In this document: positions 8,090 through 17,962 of the stretch, piece by piece
Numbering within the stretch: the stretch's first letter is position 1
Layout: each line of letters starts with the position of its first letter
Source of the DNA: Bacteroidales bacterium
GTDB lineage: Bacteria > Bacteroidota > Bacteroidia > Bacteroidales > GWA2-32-17
Reading direction: 5' to 3'
NCBI GenBank assembly: GCA_026416095.1
Contig: JAOAFV010000039.1
Coordinates: 1 to 51,914 of the forward strand
Length of the DNA: 51,914 bases
Translations under genes and position numbers: made by a program
The notes under the pieces: generated by a model
The model's database searches: none
What the model was told of the DNA's origin: nothing
The model's input: only the letters and a program-made list of their open reading frames with translations

Positions 8090-9333
8090 GGTATTAGTAT
8101 TTCTGGAATTTTAATACCACCCTCGAATTGGTTGTTTTCTAAAATTGCTGCTACTATTCTAGGTAAGGCAAGTGCACTGCCATTTAAAGTATGACATAAA
8201 AAATTTTTCCCTGTTTTTTTATCTTTATACTTTAAGTTCATTCTGTTTGCTTGAAATGTTTCAAAATTAGAAATAGAACTTACTTCGAGCCATTGATTTT
8301 GAGCCATACTAAACACTTCGATGTCGTAAGTAAGTGCAGATGTAAAGCTTAAGTCGCCACCACAAAGTTTAACAATTCTATATGGAAGGTTAAGCGAAAT
8401 AACAATAGATTCGACATAACTTACCATGTCTTCTAGTTGTTTGTAAGAGCGATCGGGGTGTTCTATAACAACGATTTCTACTTTGTCGAATTGGTGAATT
8501 CTGTTAAGACCCCTTACATTTTGACCATACGATCCTGCTTCGCGACGAAAACAAGGTGTATATGCAGTAAGTTTTATTGGAAGCTCATCTTCGTTTAAAA
8601 TTGTATTTTTATATATGTTAGTTAATGGAACTTCTGCAGTAGGTATTAAATATAAGTTATCTTCTTCTATTTTATACATTTGACCTTCCTTATCTGGTAA
8701 TTGACCGGTACCAAAAGCGGTATTTTCATTAACTAAGTATGGAGGAATGTATTCTTTAAATCCTTGTTCAATTGCTTTGTCGAGAAAATAAGAAACTAAA
8801 GCTCTTTGAAGTTTAGCACCTTTTTCTACATACACAGGAAATCCACCTCCTGTAATTTTTACTCCTGCTTCGAAATCTATTATTTTGTATTTCTTACCTA
8901 ACTCCCAATGAGGTAATAAGTTATTAGGTTTTGGTTCAGGTCCTCCAGTTTTTATTATTATGTTGTCGGTACTTCCTTTTCCTGCTGGTACAGACAAATG
9001 AGGAATATTTGGTATTTGGAGTATTTTATCATTAATATCTTTTTCAATGTTTTTTAGTTCTTTTTCAAGAATTTGAATTTTTTCTTTTATATTTGTTAGG
9101 TTTAACTTTAAAGTTTCTACTTCTTTTGTTTTATTTTCTTTAACAAGTGTGCCAATTAGTCGTGCATTTTTATTTGTTTCTTCTTGAAGTTTATTAAGTT
9201 CTGTTTGAACTTTTTTTCTTTTATTATTAAGTGTTTCTATCTCTTCTATTATGTTTTCGGCATTAAAATTTTTTATTTTTAGACGCGAAACAACAATATC
9301 TTTATTTTCTAATAAAAACTTTAATTGTAACAT
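8062..9333 (-). CDS. serS: Serine--tRNA ligase
   Basis: 423 residues, the usual length for bacterial SerRS. Residues ~25-110 form the long antiparallel coiled-coil arm that holds the tRNA-Ser variable loop. Class II motifs follow: motif 2 around TPCFRREAGSYGQNVRG and motif 3 around TLNGSALALPRIVAAILEN near the C-terminus, with the serine/ATP site segment LEVSSISNFETFQANRM. It charges tRNA-Ser (and tRNA-Sec where present). It lies 31 bases downstream of rpmA on the same strand and probably shares the rplU promoter. The stop is TGA and overlaps the end of the convergent MATE gene. Confidence 0.97.
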   Translation of the reverse strand: MLQLKFLLENKDIVVSRLKIKNFNAENIIEEIETLNNKRKKVQTELNKLQEETNKNARLIGTLVKENKTKEVETLKLNLTNIKEKIQILEKELKNIEKDINDKILQIPNIPHLSVPAGKGSTDNIIIKTGGPEPKPNNLLPHWELGKKYKIIDFEAGVKITGGGFPVYVEKGAKLQRALVSYFLDKAIEQGFKEYIPPYLVNENTAFGTGQLPDKEGQMYKIEEDNLYLIPTAEVPLTNIYKNTILNEDELPIKLTAYTPCFRREAGSYGQNVRGLNRIHQFDKVEIVVIEHPDRSYKQLEDMVSYVESIVISLNLPYRIVKLCGGDLSFTSALTYDIEVFSMAQNQWLEVSSISNFETFQANRMNLKYKDKKTGKNFLCHTLNGSALALPRIVAAILENNQFEGGIKIPEILIPYTGFSIID

Positions 9334-9364
9334 TTAAAGTTAAAATATTTTTTGATTTTTGATT

Positions 9365-9643
9365 TTAATTCGAAGAAATAGGTACTTCTTTTTCTATAGG
9401 TATAACATTAACAAACGATTTGCCTTGTTTTATTTTAAAATTAACTATACCATCTTTTAAAGCAAACAAGGTATAATCTTTACCCATTCCAACATTTTCT
9501 CCAGGGTGATATTTTGTACCTTTTTGCCTGACTATAATATTACCAGCTTTTGCAAACTGACCTCCAAATATCTTAACTCCTAATCTTTTACTTATTGAAT
9601 CACGACCATTATTTGAACGACCTTCACCTTTTTTATGTGCCAT
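9365..9643 (-). CDS. rpmA: 50S ribosomal protein L27 (bL27)
   Basis: 92 residues. [16 protein letters not shown] is the classic N-terminus that reaches toward the peptidyl-transferase centre, with no cleavable Firmicutes-type extension. The core [20 protein letters not shown] is unmistakable. It is cotranscribed with rplU, with only 7 bases between them, as in most bacteria; the usual downstream obgE is replaced here by serS. Confidence 0.98.
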   Translation of the reverse strand: MAHKKGEGRSNNGRDSISKRLGVKIFGGQFAKAGNIIVRQKGTKYHPGENVGMGKDYTLFALKDGIVNFKIKQGKSFVNVIPIEKEVPISSN

Positions 9644-9650
9644 AATGTAT

Positions 9651-9968
9651 TTATTTTAAATTTATTTTTTCAATCAAGATCTGAGTAAAACGTTGTCGAT
9701 GACCATTTAATTTTTGATATCCTTTACGTCTTTTCTTCTTGAATACAAGAACTTTATCGCCTTTAACATGTTGTAATACTTCAGCTGTCACATTTGCGTT
9801 TCTTATATAGGGGGCACCAATTTCAACGGAGCTTCCTGTATTTAAAAGTAAAACTTTATCGAAAGTGACTTTATCGCCTGTGTTTTTATCTTTCATAAAG
9901 TCAACAAAAAGCTTTTTACCTTCTTCAACTTTTATTTGCTTGCCCCCAATTTCTACTATTGCAAACAT
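9651..9968 (-). CDS. rplU: 50S ribosomal protein L21 (bL21)
   Basis: 105 residues, normal length. The beta-barrel N-terminus [19 protein letters not shown] and the basic C-terminal [20 protein letters not shown] are diagnostic for L21, a 23S rRNA-binding protein. It is first in a run with rpmA and serS and has a well-formed Bacteroidetes promoter 20-50 bases upstream. Confidence 0.98.
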   Translation of the reverse strand: MFAIVEIGGKQIKVEEGKKLFVDFMKDKNTGDKVTFDKVLLLNTGSSVEIGAPYIRNANVTAEVLQHVKGDKVLVFKKKRRKGYQKLNGHRQRFTQILIEKINLK

Positions 9969-9987
9969 TTGTTTAATATTTTGAGAG

Positions 9988-10018
9988 CAAATTTAGATAT
10001 TAAAAGTCAAATATACAA
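9988..10018 (-). promoter_or_regulatory. Promoter of rplU-rpmA-serS
   Basis: On the minus strand, TTG (10018-10016), 20 bases, then TAAATTTG (9995-9988). Both elements and the spacing fit the Bacteroidetes consensus, and the -7 box ends 20 bases before the rplU start codon. Confidence 0.65.
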
Positions 10019-10652
10019 TATGCTCAAAAAATTTTTTTAGTAAAAGTGCAAAGTTTGAATAATTTAAAAAGACAAACAATTAGCACCAAGTGCTAGTTAC
10101 ACAAGAATTTAAGTATAAACGATTAAAAGTTTTTATTAAAATTATTGAGGCCTAATGGATTTTTTAATAGATATATTTCAGCACTTCTTTACCTTGATTT
10201 ACTAAATATCAAGCATTATATGTTTGTAGTAAGTTTAGTATCTTACGAAATAAATATAAAAAGTAATTATCTTTTCGAATAAAATTTTTTTAGTTTCAAT
10301 ATTAATTAAAAATTTTTTTAATAAAATATGTTGCTTGGGTTTAATTTAACCATAAAAATTATTTTTCAATCTTTTAGTTTCGAAATATCTTTTGAGACCT
10401 TTGCAAAACTACCTAAAAAAAATTTTTTTGCAATTATATATAATTAAAAATCAATATTTTTCAAAATACTTAGAGACGCTTACAAAAGATTTTGCAAGGT
10501 TCTCTTATTTTTATTCTGCTAAAGGTGCATAAATAAAGATTAAAGTAAGATTGGTTTAGCTTTAATAAAAACTTTACAGATTGATGAGTAGCTTAACAGA
10601 ATATTTAACAGTAGGAAAAAATTTTGTTATTATAAAAAATATCAGCTCATTT
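10019..10652. other. Gene-free gap between metF and the rplU promoter
   Basis: No open frame here has recognisable homology. The gap holds a small perfect hairpin, TAGCAC-CAA-GTGCTA at 10081-10095 with no T-run after it, and the MITE-like repeat copy B at 10394-10504. The remainder (10096-10393 and 10505-10652) is AT-rich with frequent stops in all frames; I see nothing else supportable in it. Confidence 0.6.
10394..10504 (-). repeat. MITE-like element, copy B
   Basis: A 111-bp non-coding element with imperfect terminal inverted repeats: GAGACCTTTGCAAAA at 10394-10408 and GAGAACCTTGCAAAA as the reverse complement of 10504-10490 (13 of 15 agree). Its reverse complement aligns across its whole length with 2015-2122. 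The size, lack of coding capacity and inverted tips fit a miniature element mobilised in trans by a DDE transposase. No such transposase is in the window. Confidence 0.62.
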
Positions 10653-11618
10653 TTAAAATACTTTGTTAACTACTTTAGTTATCCAATCGACTTTTCCAGC
10701 AGAAAAAAAGTGAAAACATTTAATACCGTTTGCCATTAGGTCTTTAATTTGATTTACTGTCCATTCAATACCCAAATCTTTAATGTGCTCGGGTTTAGAT
10801 AATTTTAGAATTTCTTTTACTAATTCGTGTGGTATTGTAACATGGAAGTTCATAGGTATAGTGTGTAATTGATCTAAATTGGTTATGCATTTAATTCCTG
10901 GAATTATAGGTATTTTTATACCTGCTTCATTAGTAAGTTTCAAAAAGTTATAGAAGTATTTATTATCGAAAAACATTTGCGTAATTATGAAATGAGCCCC
11001 TTTATCGACTTTTAGTTTTAAATATGTAATATCTGTTTGTATATTAGGAGCTTCATGGTGTTTTTCGGGATAACCAGCAACACCAATGCAAAAATTTGTT
11101 GGGGTGGGGTATTCTGTGTCTACATCTAAAAAAATTCCCTTGTTCATTTGAGCAATTTGTTCTACTAGTTCGTAAGCATATCTATGACCGCCTTTTTTGG
11201 GTGTGAAATATTTTTGATGTTGAGGAGGATCGCCTCTTAATGCCAAAACATTATGTATGCCAAGGAAGTTTAAATCGATTAATGCATCTTCCGTTTCTTC
11301 GCGAGAAAAACCGCCACATATTAAATGAGGAACAACTTCGATATTATACTTAAATCGCAATGCCGCTGCAATAGCAACAGTTCCAGGTCGTTTTCTTAAT
11401 CTACGCTTTCTTATATTATTTTCGTATTCTTCGTAAATAATCTCCTCTTGATGATAGGTTATGCTCAAAAATAGTGGCTTATATGGAATTAGTTCATCAA
11501 CTAAGTTATAAATTGCTTCTATACCCGCCCCACGTAATGGTGGCAGTAATTCTACAGAAAAAACAGTATTCGATAATGTTTGTAAATACTGATCGATTCT
11601 GAATGCTTTTTTACACAT
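10653..11618 (-). CDS. metF: 5,10-methylenetetrahydrofolate reductase
   Basis: 321 residues, close to the usual length for a bacterial MetF TIM barrel. It contains the N-terminal FSVELLPPLRG strand with the catalytic-type Glu, LNFLGIHNVLALRGDPP for folate/FAD contact, IGVAGYPEKHHEAPN, and the substrate-side AHFIITQMFFDN. It reduces methylene-THF to methyl-THF using FAD, providing the methyl donor for MetH. Its ATG overlaps the end of metH by 8 bases (ATGTGTAA), so the two are translationally coupled. The pairing gives a complete methyl-transfer module for homocysteine to methionine. Confidence 0.96.
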   Translation of the reverse strand: MCKKAFRIDQYLQTLSNTVFSVELLPPLRGAGIEAIYNLVDELIPYKPLFLSITYHQEEIIYEEYENNIRKRRLRKRPGTVAIAAALRFKYNIEVVPHLICGGFSREETEDALIDLNFLGIHNVLALRGDPPQHQKYFTPKKGGHRYAYELVEQIAQMNKGIFLDVDTEYPTPTNFCIGVAGYPEKHHEAPNIQTDITYLKLKVDKGAHFIITQMFFDNKYFYNFLKLTNEAGIKIPIIPGIKCITNLDQLHTIPMNFHVTIPHELVKEILKLSKPEHIKDLGIEWTVNQIKDLMANGIKCFHFFSAGKVDWITKVVNKVF

Positions 11619-14600
11619 GTTTTATTAAAATTTTTTTTAACTCTTCGATAGGTAATTTTTTCAACGAAGCGTAAAATTGTAATTGTTCATTACTTATTTT
11701 TCCAATGTTAAAATAACGAGCATTTGGATTTGCAAAATAATAACCGCAAATCGAGGTTTCTGGGATTAACATGTAATTTTCAGTTAATGTGACACCAAGA
11801 GTATTATTAGGATCTAAAATATGAAGAATTGTTTTTTTTTCGCTATGATCTGGGCAACATGGGTAACCAGGTGCTGGACGAATACCTTTAATTATCGTAG
11901 TTTTTGTATTGCTAAAGTTTGCTGATAGATTGTCGTAACCCCAGTATTCTTTCTGCACCAAAGTATGAAGGTATTCTGATGAAGCTTCTATTAGTTCATT
12001 GATGATTATTCGGTATATATATTGTGTCGCTAAATCTTCATGTTCTAATTGCTTATTATTAATGTAGCCAACAATTATGAATAAGCCAATATGATCTTTA
12101 ACGGTAGGATCGCCAGAAACAAAGTCGGCTAATGACAAATAGCATTGCAATTGTTTATCTAGTTGTTCTGAACGTAAGAAAAATAATGAATATTCTTGTT
12201 GTTCATGGATTATACGAACAGCAAAAGGAGTACTTTGGGCACGAAAAAGGCCTATTTTGGCCCTTATACATAAAATATTATTCTTTATGATCCGATCTAA
12301 ATACGTTAATAAGTTTTGCTTATAAAAGTCGTAATCGTAAATTTGTAATAAATTACTTTTGCTTTTAAGTTCTTTAGAAATTATTTTTTTTACGTTTAGA
12401 TATTGTTTAATAACATTTAAATCGAGATTATTAAGTGAAATTATACCAAGATATTTGGGTTGTGGTGGTACCGATTCGAGAGGTACAATAAAGCGTTTTT
12501 TTTCAATATCGCGAAACAAACTATTTTTATTTTGATTACTACAAATAATATTTTTTTCGTAAGTAAAAGTTTTATCGGTCTTTTGGGGGTGTTGTGTTGA
12601 TTGTATTTTATCATATTCTTCAGTGGAAGGGGGAAAAATTTTAGTAAGAATAGTAGGCAGCATTGGTGCTTCTTTTACTTTTAACACAATACCATTATAT
12701 GCTTTAGAGATTTTTTCCTTTACAAATTTTTCTGTTACAGCGGCTCCTCCTAATAATAATGGTACATTTAAATTTGCTTCTTTAAGTGATATTGCAACTT
12801 CGAGCATTTCGTATAGCGATGGAGATATTAAACCACTTAAACCTATTGCATCAACATTATGTATTTGTGCTTTTTGAACTATTTCATTTTTGTCTACATT
12901 TACGCCTAAGTCAATAACATTATAGCCATTAGCTTGCAAAATCATTGATGCTATATTTTTCCCAATATCATGAACATCGCCTTTAACTGTTGCTAATAAA
13001 AATGTTTTCTGTTTAAAAGTAGAAACTGATGTATTTTGTTGTAATTTTTTTAGAATCGAATGGACTACCGAAGCAGAACGTAAAACCTCAGGTAATACTA
13101 TTTTGCCGTTTTCGTAATGTTGACCAATATTTTGCATTGCTTTTATTATAATGTCTAATATTACTTGATAATTGAATTTTACCTTAATATTTTCAAGAAA
13201 TTGAAGAGCTTTGGTTTCTTCGCCTGTCATAATTAATTGCTCAAAATGTTCTTGAGGAGTTAAGTTTCCTGTATTTTTTTTAAAATTATAATCTGTGTCA
13301 AATTTTAGATTTTCTAAATTATTGGGAGATATTTTGCTTAGTTTAATTAGTTCATCAATAAAATTTTCTGTTTTATTAAGTAAGGTTTGCTTTACGCTTA
13401 TTACATAATCGTTATATTCTATTTCGGTATTTATTTCTTTTGGATTGCAAATTACAAAATCGATACCTCGTATTTTGACCTCATCGAAAAACAATTTATT
13501 GATTATTCTTCTAAATGTTATTACATTACGAAAAGCATAAGTTAAATTGCTTAAGCCACAAATTGTTTTTAATTGTGGAAATGTAGCTTTTAACCATTCA
13601 AGAAAATTTAATAAGTCAGGAATGTTAATAAAGTAATTGTCTTTTTTAGTACCTAAAGCTAATACACCAATATCGATAATTATATTTGAGATATTAAATT
13701 TATGTTTTTCGAAAATTTCTGCAAGTCGTATTGTTAATGATTTTTTTTGGTCGGGCAATATAGCTTGTTTGTATTCATCTTGAAGCATGACAACGAAAGA
13801 TGCGCCTCTTTCAAATAATTCATAAGCTTTTGTTAAGAAGACTTGTTCACCATCTTTTAGCGACAAGGAGTTAATTGTTGCTCTACCAGGTATGTATTTT
13901 AAAGCTTCTAAAGCTAAGTTATAATTAGTTGTATCGATCATCCAAGGAACCGAGCTAACTAAGGAATCGGAACCAAAGTAAAAAAGTAAATCTTTAATAA
14001 CTTCGGTTTGGGGTAGAGTAGGGTCATCGACATTTATATCTAACATATGAGCCCCGTGTTTAATTTGTTCGCGTGCAATTTCTATGGCTTTTATATAGTT
14101 ACCTTCTTGAATAGCTTTATTAAACGATGATGAACCAAATATATTTGTACGTTCACCAATTAATATAGGCTTACAATTGTCAACATATAAAGATTTAAGG
14201 TTAGTTAAAATGAATTGATTATGGTAAGTAGAATTAGTCCATTGTCTTGGTTCAACATTGTGGCAAATTTTTGAGATTTGTGCAATATGCTTAGGAGTAG
14301 TTCCACAACAGCCTCCTATAATATTTATTTTTTTCTCTTGTACCCATTTACTTACTTCATGAACGAAATCATTAATGTTTTCTGTATAACAACCATTTTC
14401 GTCGGGTAATCCAGCATTAGGATAAACAATGATGGGAAGAGGTATGTCGAGTTTGTGAATTAAATCGATAACATCAGACATTTGTTTTGGTGAAAGAGAG
14501 CAATTGACACCAATTGCTAATGGATTTAACTGTATCATAGTATGAACAAAAGCATCGAGTTCTTGACCAGTAAAAAGCTTCATGGATGTTGGGTTTACAG

Positions 14601-15249
14601 TAGCTGAAATGATGAAATTTATTTTTTTATTTTTTCGTTTTTCGACAATGTGAATAGATTTAACAATTGCTTTTACATTTAGCGGGTCGAATGCAGTTTC
14701 AACAAGTAAAAAATCTACTCCCCCATCAATTAAGCCTTCTATTTGGGGAATGTACATCTCTATCATTTCATCCCATTGAATATATCGTTGTGTAAGTTGT
14801 GATGGATTAGCAGGTAAAGATAATGAACGCGACGATGGCCCAATTGAACCAGCTATGTATATATTTTTGTCTTTAGAAAGTTTTTGTTTATAAACATTAA
14901 CTGCATTGCAAGCTATTTGTGCTCCTGCTAAAGAAATTTTATAAGAATATTCAGATAAATTATAATCTTGTAGTGAAATCTTATTTGAATTAAAAGTGTT
15001 TGTCTCTATGATATCGCTACCTGCTTCAAGGTAATTTAAATGTACTTGCATAACTATGCTGGGTTGGGTTATATTTAGAACATCATGAAGACCCTTTAAA
15101 TCTTTGGTATGATGCTTAAAAAGTTCGCCTCTGTATTGTTGTTCAGATAAACGATACGATTGTAATACAGAGCCCATCCCTCCATCTAATATCAATACCC
15201 TTTTTTGTAATTCGTCCAAAATTTTATTGTTAAACTTGTACAAAATCAC
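11611..15249 (-). CDS. metH: Cobalamin-dependent methionine synthase
   Basis: 1212 residues, a full-length four-module MetH. Homocysteine-binding domain ~1-325 with the three zinc cysteines Cys250, Cys314 and Cys315 (GVNC, GGCCGTTP). Pterin-binding domain ~355-630 (PILIGERTNIFGSS). B12 cap and binding domain ~650-890, with DVHDIG at 758-763, where His760 is the cobalt ligand. SAM-dependent reactivation domain ~900-1212, containing RPAPGYPCCPDHSEK. The first codon is GTG at 15249; an in-frame TAA four codons upstream and no nearby ATG support it. It depends on cobalamin, so the cell must make or import B12. The leader is very short (see promoter), leaving no room for a riboswitch. Confidence 0.97.
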   Translation of the reverse strand: MILYKFNNKILDELQKRVLILDGGMGSVLQSYRLSEQQYRGELFKHHTKDLKGLHDVLNITQPSIVMQVHLNYLEAGSDIIETNTFNSNKISLQDYNLSEYSYKISLAGAQIACNAVNVYKQKLSKDKNIYIAGSIGPSSRSLSLPANPSQLTQRYIQWDEMIEMYIPQIEGLIDGGVDFLLVETAFDPLNVKAIVKSIHIVEKRKNKKINFIISATVNPTSMKLFTGQELDAFVHTMIQLNPLAIGVNCSLSPKQMSDVIDLIHKLDIPLPIIVYPNAGLPDENGCYTENINDFVHEVSKWVQEKKINIIGGCCGTTPKHIAQISKICHNVEPRQWTNSTYHNQFILTNLKSLYVDNCKPILIGERTNIFGSSSFNKAIQEGNYIKAIEIAREQIKHGAHMLDINVDDPTLPQTEVIKDLLFYFGSDSLVSSVPWMIDTTNYNLALEALKYIPGRATINSLSLKDGEQVFLTKAYELFERGASFVVMLQDEYKQAILPDQKKSLTIRLAEIFEKHKFNISNIIIDIGVLALGTKKDNYFINIPDLLNFLEWLKATFPQLKTICGLSNLTYAFRNVITFRRIINKLFFDEVKIRGIDFVICNPKEINTEIEYNDYVISVKQTLLNKTENFIDELIKLSKISPNNLENLKFDTDYNFKKNTGNLTPQEHFEQLIMTGEETKALQFLENIKVKFNYQVILDIIIKAMQNIGQHYENGKIVLPEVLRSASVVHSILKKLQQNTSVSTFKQKTFLLATVKGDVHDIGKNIASMILQANGYNVIDLGVNVDKNEIVQKAQIHNVDAIGLSGLISPSLYEMLEVAISLKEANLNVPLLLGGAAVTEKFVKEKISKAYNGIVLKVKEAPMLPTILTKIFPPSTEEYDKIQSTQHPQKTDKTFTYEKNIICSNQNKNSLFRDIEKKRFIVPLESVPPQPKYLGIISLNNLDLNVIKQYLNVKKIISKELKSKSNLLQIYDYDFYKQNLLTYLDRIIKNNILCIRAKIGLFRAQSTPFAVRIIHEQQEYSLFFLRSEQLDKQLQCYLSLADFVSGDPTVKDHIGLFIIVGYINNKQLEHEDLATQYIYRIIINELIEASSEYLHTLVQKEYWGYDNLSANFSNTKTTIIKGIRPAPGYPCCPDHSEKKTILHILDPNNTLGVTLTENYMLIPETSICGYYFANPNARYFNIGKISNEQLQFYASLKKLPIEELKKILIKHV

Positions 15250-15272
15250 TTTATCAACTTAATATATTATTG

Positions 15273-15303
15273 CAAAAGTATATAATGTGCATGGTAAATA
15301 CAA
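15273..15303 (-). promoter_or_regulatory. Promoter of metH-metF
   Basis: On the minus strand, TTG (15303-15301), 20 bases, then TACTTTTG (15280-15273), both perfect to consensus. Transcription would begin within about 20 bases of the GTG start codon. Confidence 0.65.
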
Positions 15304-15848
15304 TTATTATTTAATTAAAAATTTTTATTCTTTAAATTGTTTTGACAACTAATAGAATTTAATAATCGCCTAATTTATAAACAACGTTCTTAATGTGCTA
15401 AAAATGTAAAGTGTTTTAATACCTATTTAAGACTTTTAGTTCTTACTAATGCAGGTGTATTTGTTTGCTATGTTAATGTACGATTAACTCGTTAAAAGGC
15501 TAATTAGTAAGGTAATATATTTAAATTTTTTTTTGTGTGTATTTAATATGTTTATGAGTTTGGCATTTAAATATAATACAACATTGTGTTTATAATAGTT
15601 TTTTAGTATTAAGCCATATGTTTATATAATGTTTAAATAACTTTTTATTGGTAAGAGTTTTACTTAACTTTATTGCAAAGCAAAGTACCAAATGAATCTC
15701 ATTATTTCTGACACTTATTTAATTTAGAGGTAAGTTTTTTGATTAAAATATTGTAATTTTAGATGTCAAACACATTGTTTTATTTAGTTACGACTAATTT
15801 TTAATTCTCTACAAATGATATATCTCTACTTTTTATTTTCTTAGTTTT
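15304..15848. other. Gene-free gap between the metH promoter and htpG
   Basis: About 545 bases with stops in every frame and no recognisable RNA gene. A weak pair of related segments, CTTACTAAT near 15443 and ATTAGTAAG near 15504, could form a distant inverted repeat. A short open stretch on the plus strand around 15670-15725 (LYCKAKYQMNLIISDTYLI) has no identifiable relative and may be a gene fossil. Nothing firm can be called. Confidence 0.5.
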
Positions 15849-17873
15849 TCAATTTTTTTCTAATAACTTAATACTTCTTTTTAAAAAGTTTTCGAATCTT
15901 TCGTGTTTTAAAAGATTATGAGACAATAGAGCTATATCAATTATCTGGCTTAATAAATCGTTTTGTTGTGCATAATCGGTAATTATTTTCTTTTTTTCAT
16001 TAATAATGCTTTCAAGTTCTTTGTCTTTTTCTTCTATAACCGTTTTATTTTCGTCGTATTTTTTTCTTAATTCTTCTAATTCTTTTTTTAGGCTATCAAT
16101 TTTTTGTTGTAAAGGTTCTAATTGTTTTTTTAAGGTTTCATGTAATTCGGAATTTATTTTTTTAATTAAATCATGATTAGTATTTACAACGAAATTAAAA
16201 AGATCAGAAACATTCCTGTATATATGTGAAGGCGAGAATTGCGACATATCTTTCATTCTTCTTATGTATTCACTTTGAGTTATCAAAGCTGGCATTTCTG
16301 AATCTGCTACAGGTTCGAACGAAACAAGAAATTTTTCTTTATCAGGAAGTATTGCAAATACAGCATATCTAAAGTTTTCCTGTTCTATTTCGGAAAACTG
16401 AGTTTTTTGAGTGTCGTCTTTTTCAATAAGTTTTTCAAGAATATCTGAATCGACGCGTTTAAAAATTAAATTTTTTTCTTTAGTTTCAAGATGATTAATA
16501 AAAGCGATGTCGAGGTGTCCGTCAAGTACTAAAACATCGTACCCTTTGTTTTTGGCCCTTTGTATGTATGTATATTGCTTTTCGGTATCGGTAGTATAAA
16601 GTACAACTATATTTTTATATTTATCTTTTTGATTAGATTCTATTAATTTTTTGTATTCTTCGAGTGTGAAATATTTATTTTCTGTGTTTTTAAATAGTGC
16701 AAAGGCAATAGCTCTATCATAAAATTTTTCATCGGAAATCATGCCATATTGTATAAAGAGTTTTAGATCTTCCCACTTTTTTTCAAAATCTGCTCTATTA
16801 TCTTTATAAATATCGTTTAATTTATCGGCTACTTTTTTGGTTATGTGCGATGATATTTTTTTTACTTCTGGATCGTTTTGCAAGTAACTTCTTGAAACAT
16901 TTAATGGGATATCGGGTGAATCAATTACTCCATGGAGCAAAGTAAGATAATCGGGAACAATTCCTTCGATATTATCGGTAACAAATACCTGTTTACAATA
17001 TAATTGGATTTTTCGTTTTTGAATATCGAAAGGCGATGTTATTTTGGGGAAGTATAAAATTCCTGTTAAATTAAAAGGATAATCGATATTTAAATGAATA
17101 TGAAACATAGGTTCTTCAAATTCTCGAGGATATAGTTCTTTATAAAATTTTTTATAATCTTCGTCTTTAAGATTCTGTGGTTTTTGCAACCATAATGGGT
17201 TTGTATTGTTAATGATATAATCTTCGTCTGTTTCAACAAGTTTACCATCTTTAAATTCCTTCTTTTTGCCAAAAACTATTGGGATTGGTAAAAATTTACA
17301 ATATTTGTTAAGTAGTTCTTCAATTTTGTCTTCTTCAAGAAACTCTTTATATGTTTCGTCGGTTATGTGAAGAATAACATCGGTACCGTGTTCAGATCGT
17401 TCAGCTTCTTTTATTTCGAATTCAGGTGTACCTTCACATATCCATTTAACTGCCTTTGCTCCTTCTTTATAAGACTTTGTAATTAATTCAACCTTATTAG
17501 CTACAATAAAAGCTGAATAAAAACCTAATCCAAAATGACCAATCAAATTAACTTCGTCTTTATACTTAGAAAGAAATTCTTCGGCGCTTGAAAAAGCAAT
17601 TTGATTTATGTATTGATTTACTTCTTCTTCGGTCATTCCAATTCCGAAGTCTGACACAATAATTTGTTTGTTCTTTTTATCAACTTTTACATATATTTTT
17701 TTATTTCCAACGTCGCCTTTATACTCTCCTTTTCGGGCAAGGACTTTTAATTTTTCTGTTGCATCGATAGCATTAGATATTAATTCTCTTAAAAATATTT
17801 CTTGATCGGAATATAAAAATTTTTTTATAATAGGAAAAATGTTTTCGGTTGTTACTCCTATTTTACCTTTCAT
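15849..17873 (-). CDS. htpG: Chaperone protein HtpG (Hsp90)
   Basis: 674 residues. The N-terminal GHKL ATPase domain shows FLRELISNAIDATEKL (Asn at the ATP/Mg site), DFGIGMTEEEV and GHFGLGFYSAFIV. The middle domain carries the catalytic-loop type sequence SRSYLQNDPEVKKISSHI. The C-terminal dimerisation region includes a long charged helix (~590-640, many Glu/Lys), a feature of Bacteroidetes HtpG. It is a cytoplasmic, ATP-driven chaperone that folds and protects client proteins under stress. It stands alone, with its own ~90-base upstream region before porT; I could not fit a convincing -33/-7 pair there. Confidence 0.97.
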   Translation of the reverse strand: MKGKIGVTTENIFPIIKKFLYSDQEIFLRELISNAIDATEKLKVLARKGEYKGDVGNKKIYVKVDKKNKQIIVSDFGIGMTEEEVNQYINQIAFSSAEEFLSKYKDEVNLIGHFGLGFYSAFIVANKVELITKSYKEGAKAVKWICEGTPEFEIKEAERSEHGTDVILHITDETYKEFLEEDKIEELLNKYCKFLPIPIVFGKKKEFKDGKLVETDEDYIINNTNPLWLQKPQNLKDEDYKKFYKELYPREFEEPMFHIHLNIDYPFNLTGILYFPKITSPFDIQKRKIQLYCKQVFVTDNIEGIVPDYLTLLHGVIDSPDIPLNVSRSYLQNDPEVKKISSHITKKVADKLNDIYKDNRADFEKKWEDLKLFIQYGMISDEKFYDRAIAFALFKNTENKYFTLEEYKKLIESNQKDKYKNIVVLYTTDTEKQYTYIQRAKNKGYDVLVLDGHLDIAFINHLETKEKNLIFKRVDSDILEKLIEKDDTQKTQFSEIEQENFRYAVFAILPDKEKFLVSFEPVADSEMPALITQSEYIRRMKDMSQFSPSHIYRNVSDLFNFVVNTNHDLIKKINSELHETLKKQLEPLQQKIDSLKKELEELRKKYDENKTVIEEKDKELESIINEKKKIITDYAQQNDLLSQIIDIALLSHNLLKHERFENFLKRSIKLLEKN

Positions 17874-17962
17874 AGGTTTATGGTTTGGTGTGATAAACTA
17901 CAAAAAAAATACCAATAATTGTTTACTGCCAAATAGTCACTTTTTATAGTTTTATGAAGAAA

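Noticed and set aside
10081-10095. TAGCAC-CAA-GTGCTA hairpin as a terminator
   Set aside because: Only six base pairs, no T-run on either strand, and it lies upstream of the rplU promoter and not at the end of any gene.
15250-15303. Cobalamin or SAM riboswitch upstream of metH
   Set aside because: A good promoter lies only about 25 bases before the GTG start, leaving no room for an aptamer in the leader.
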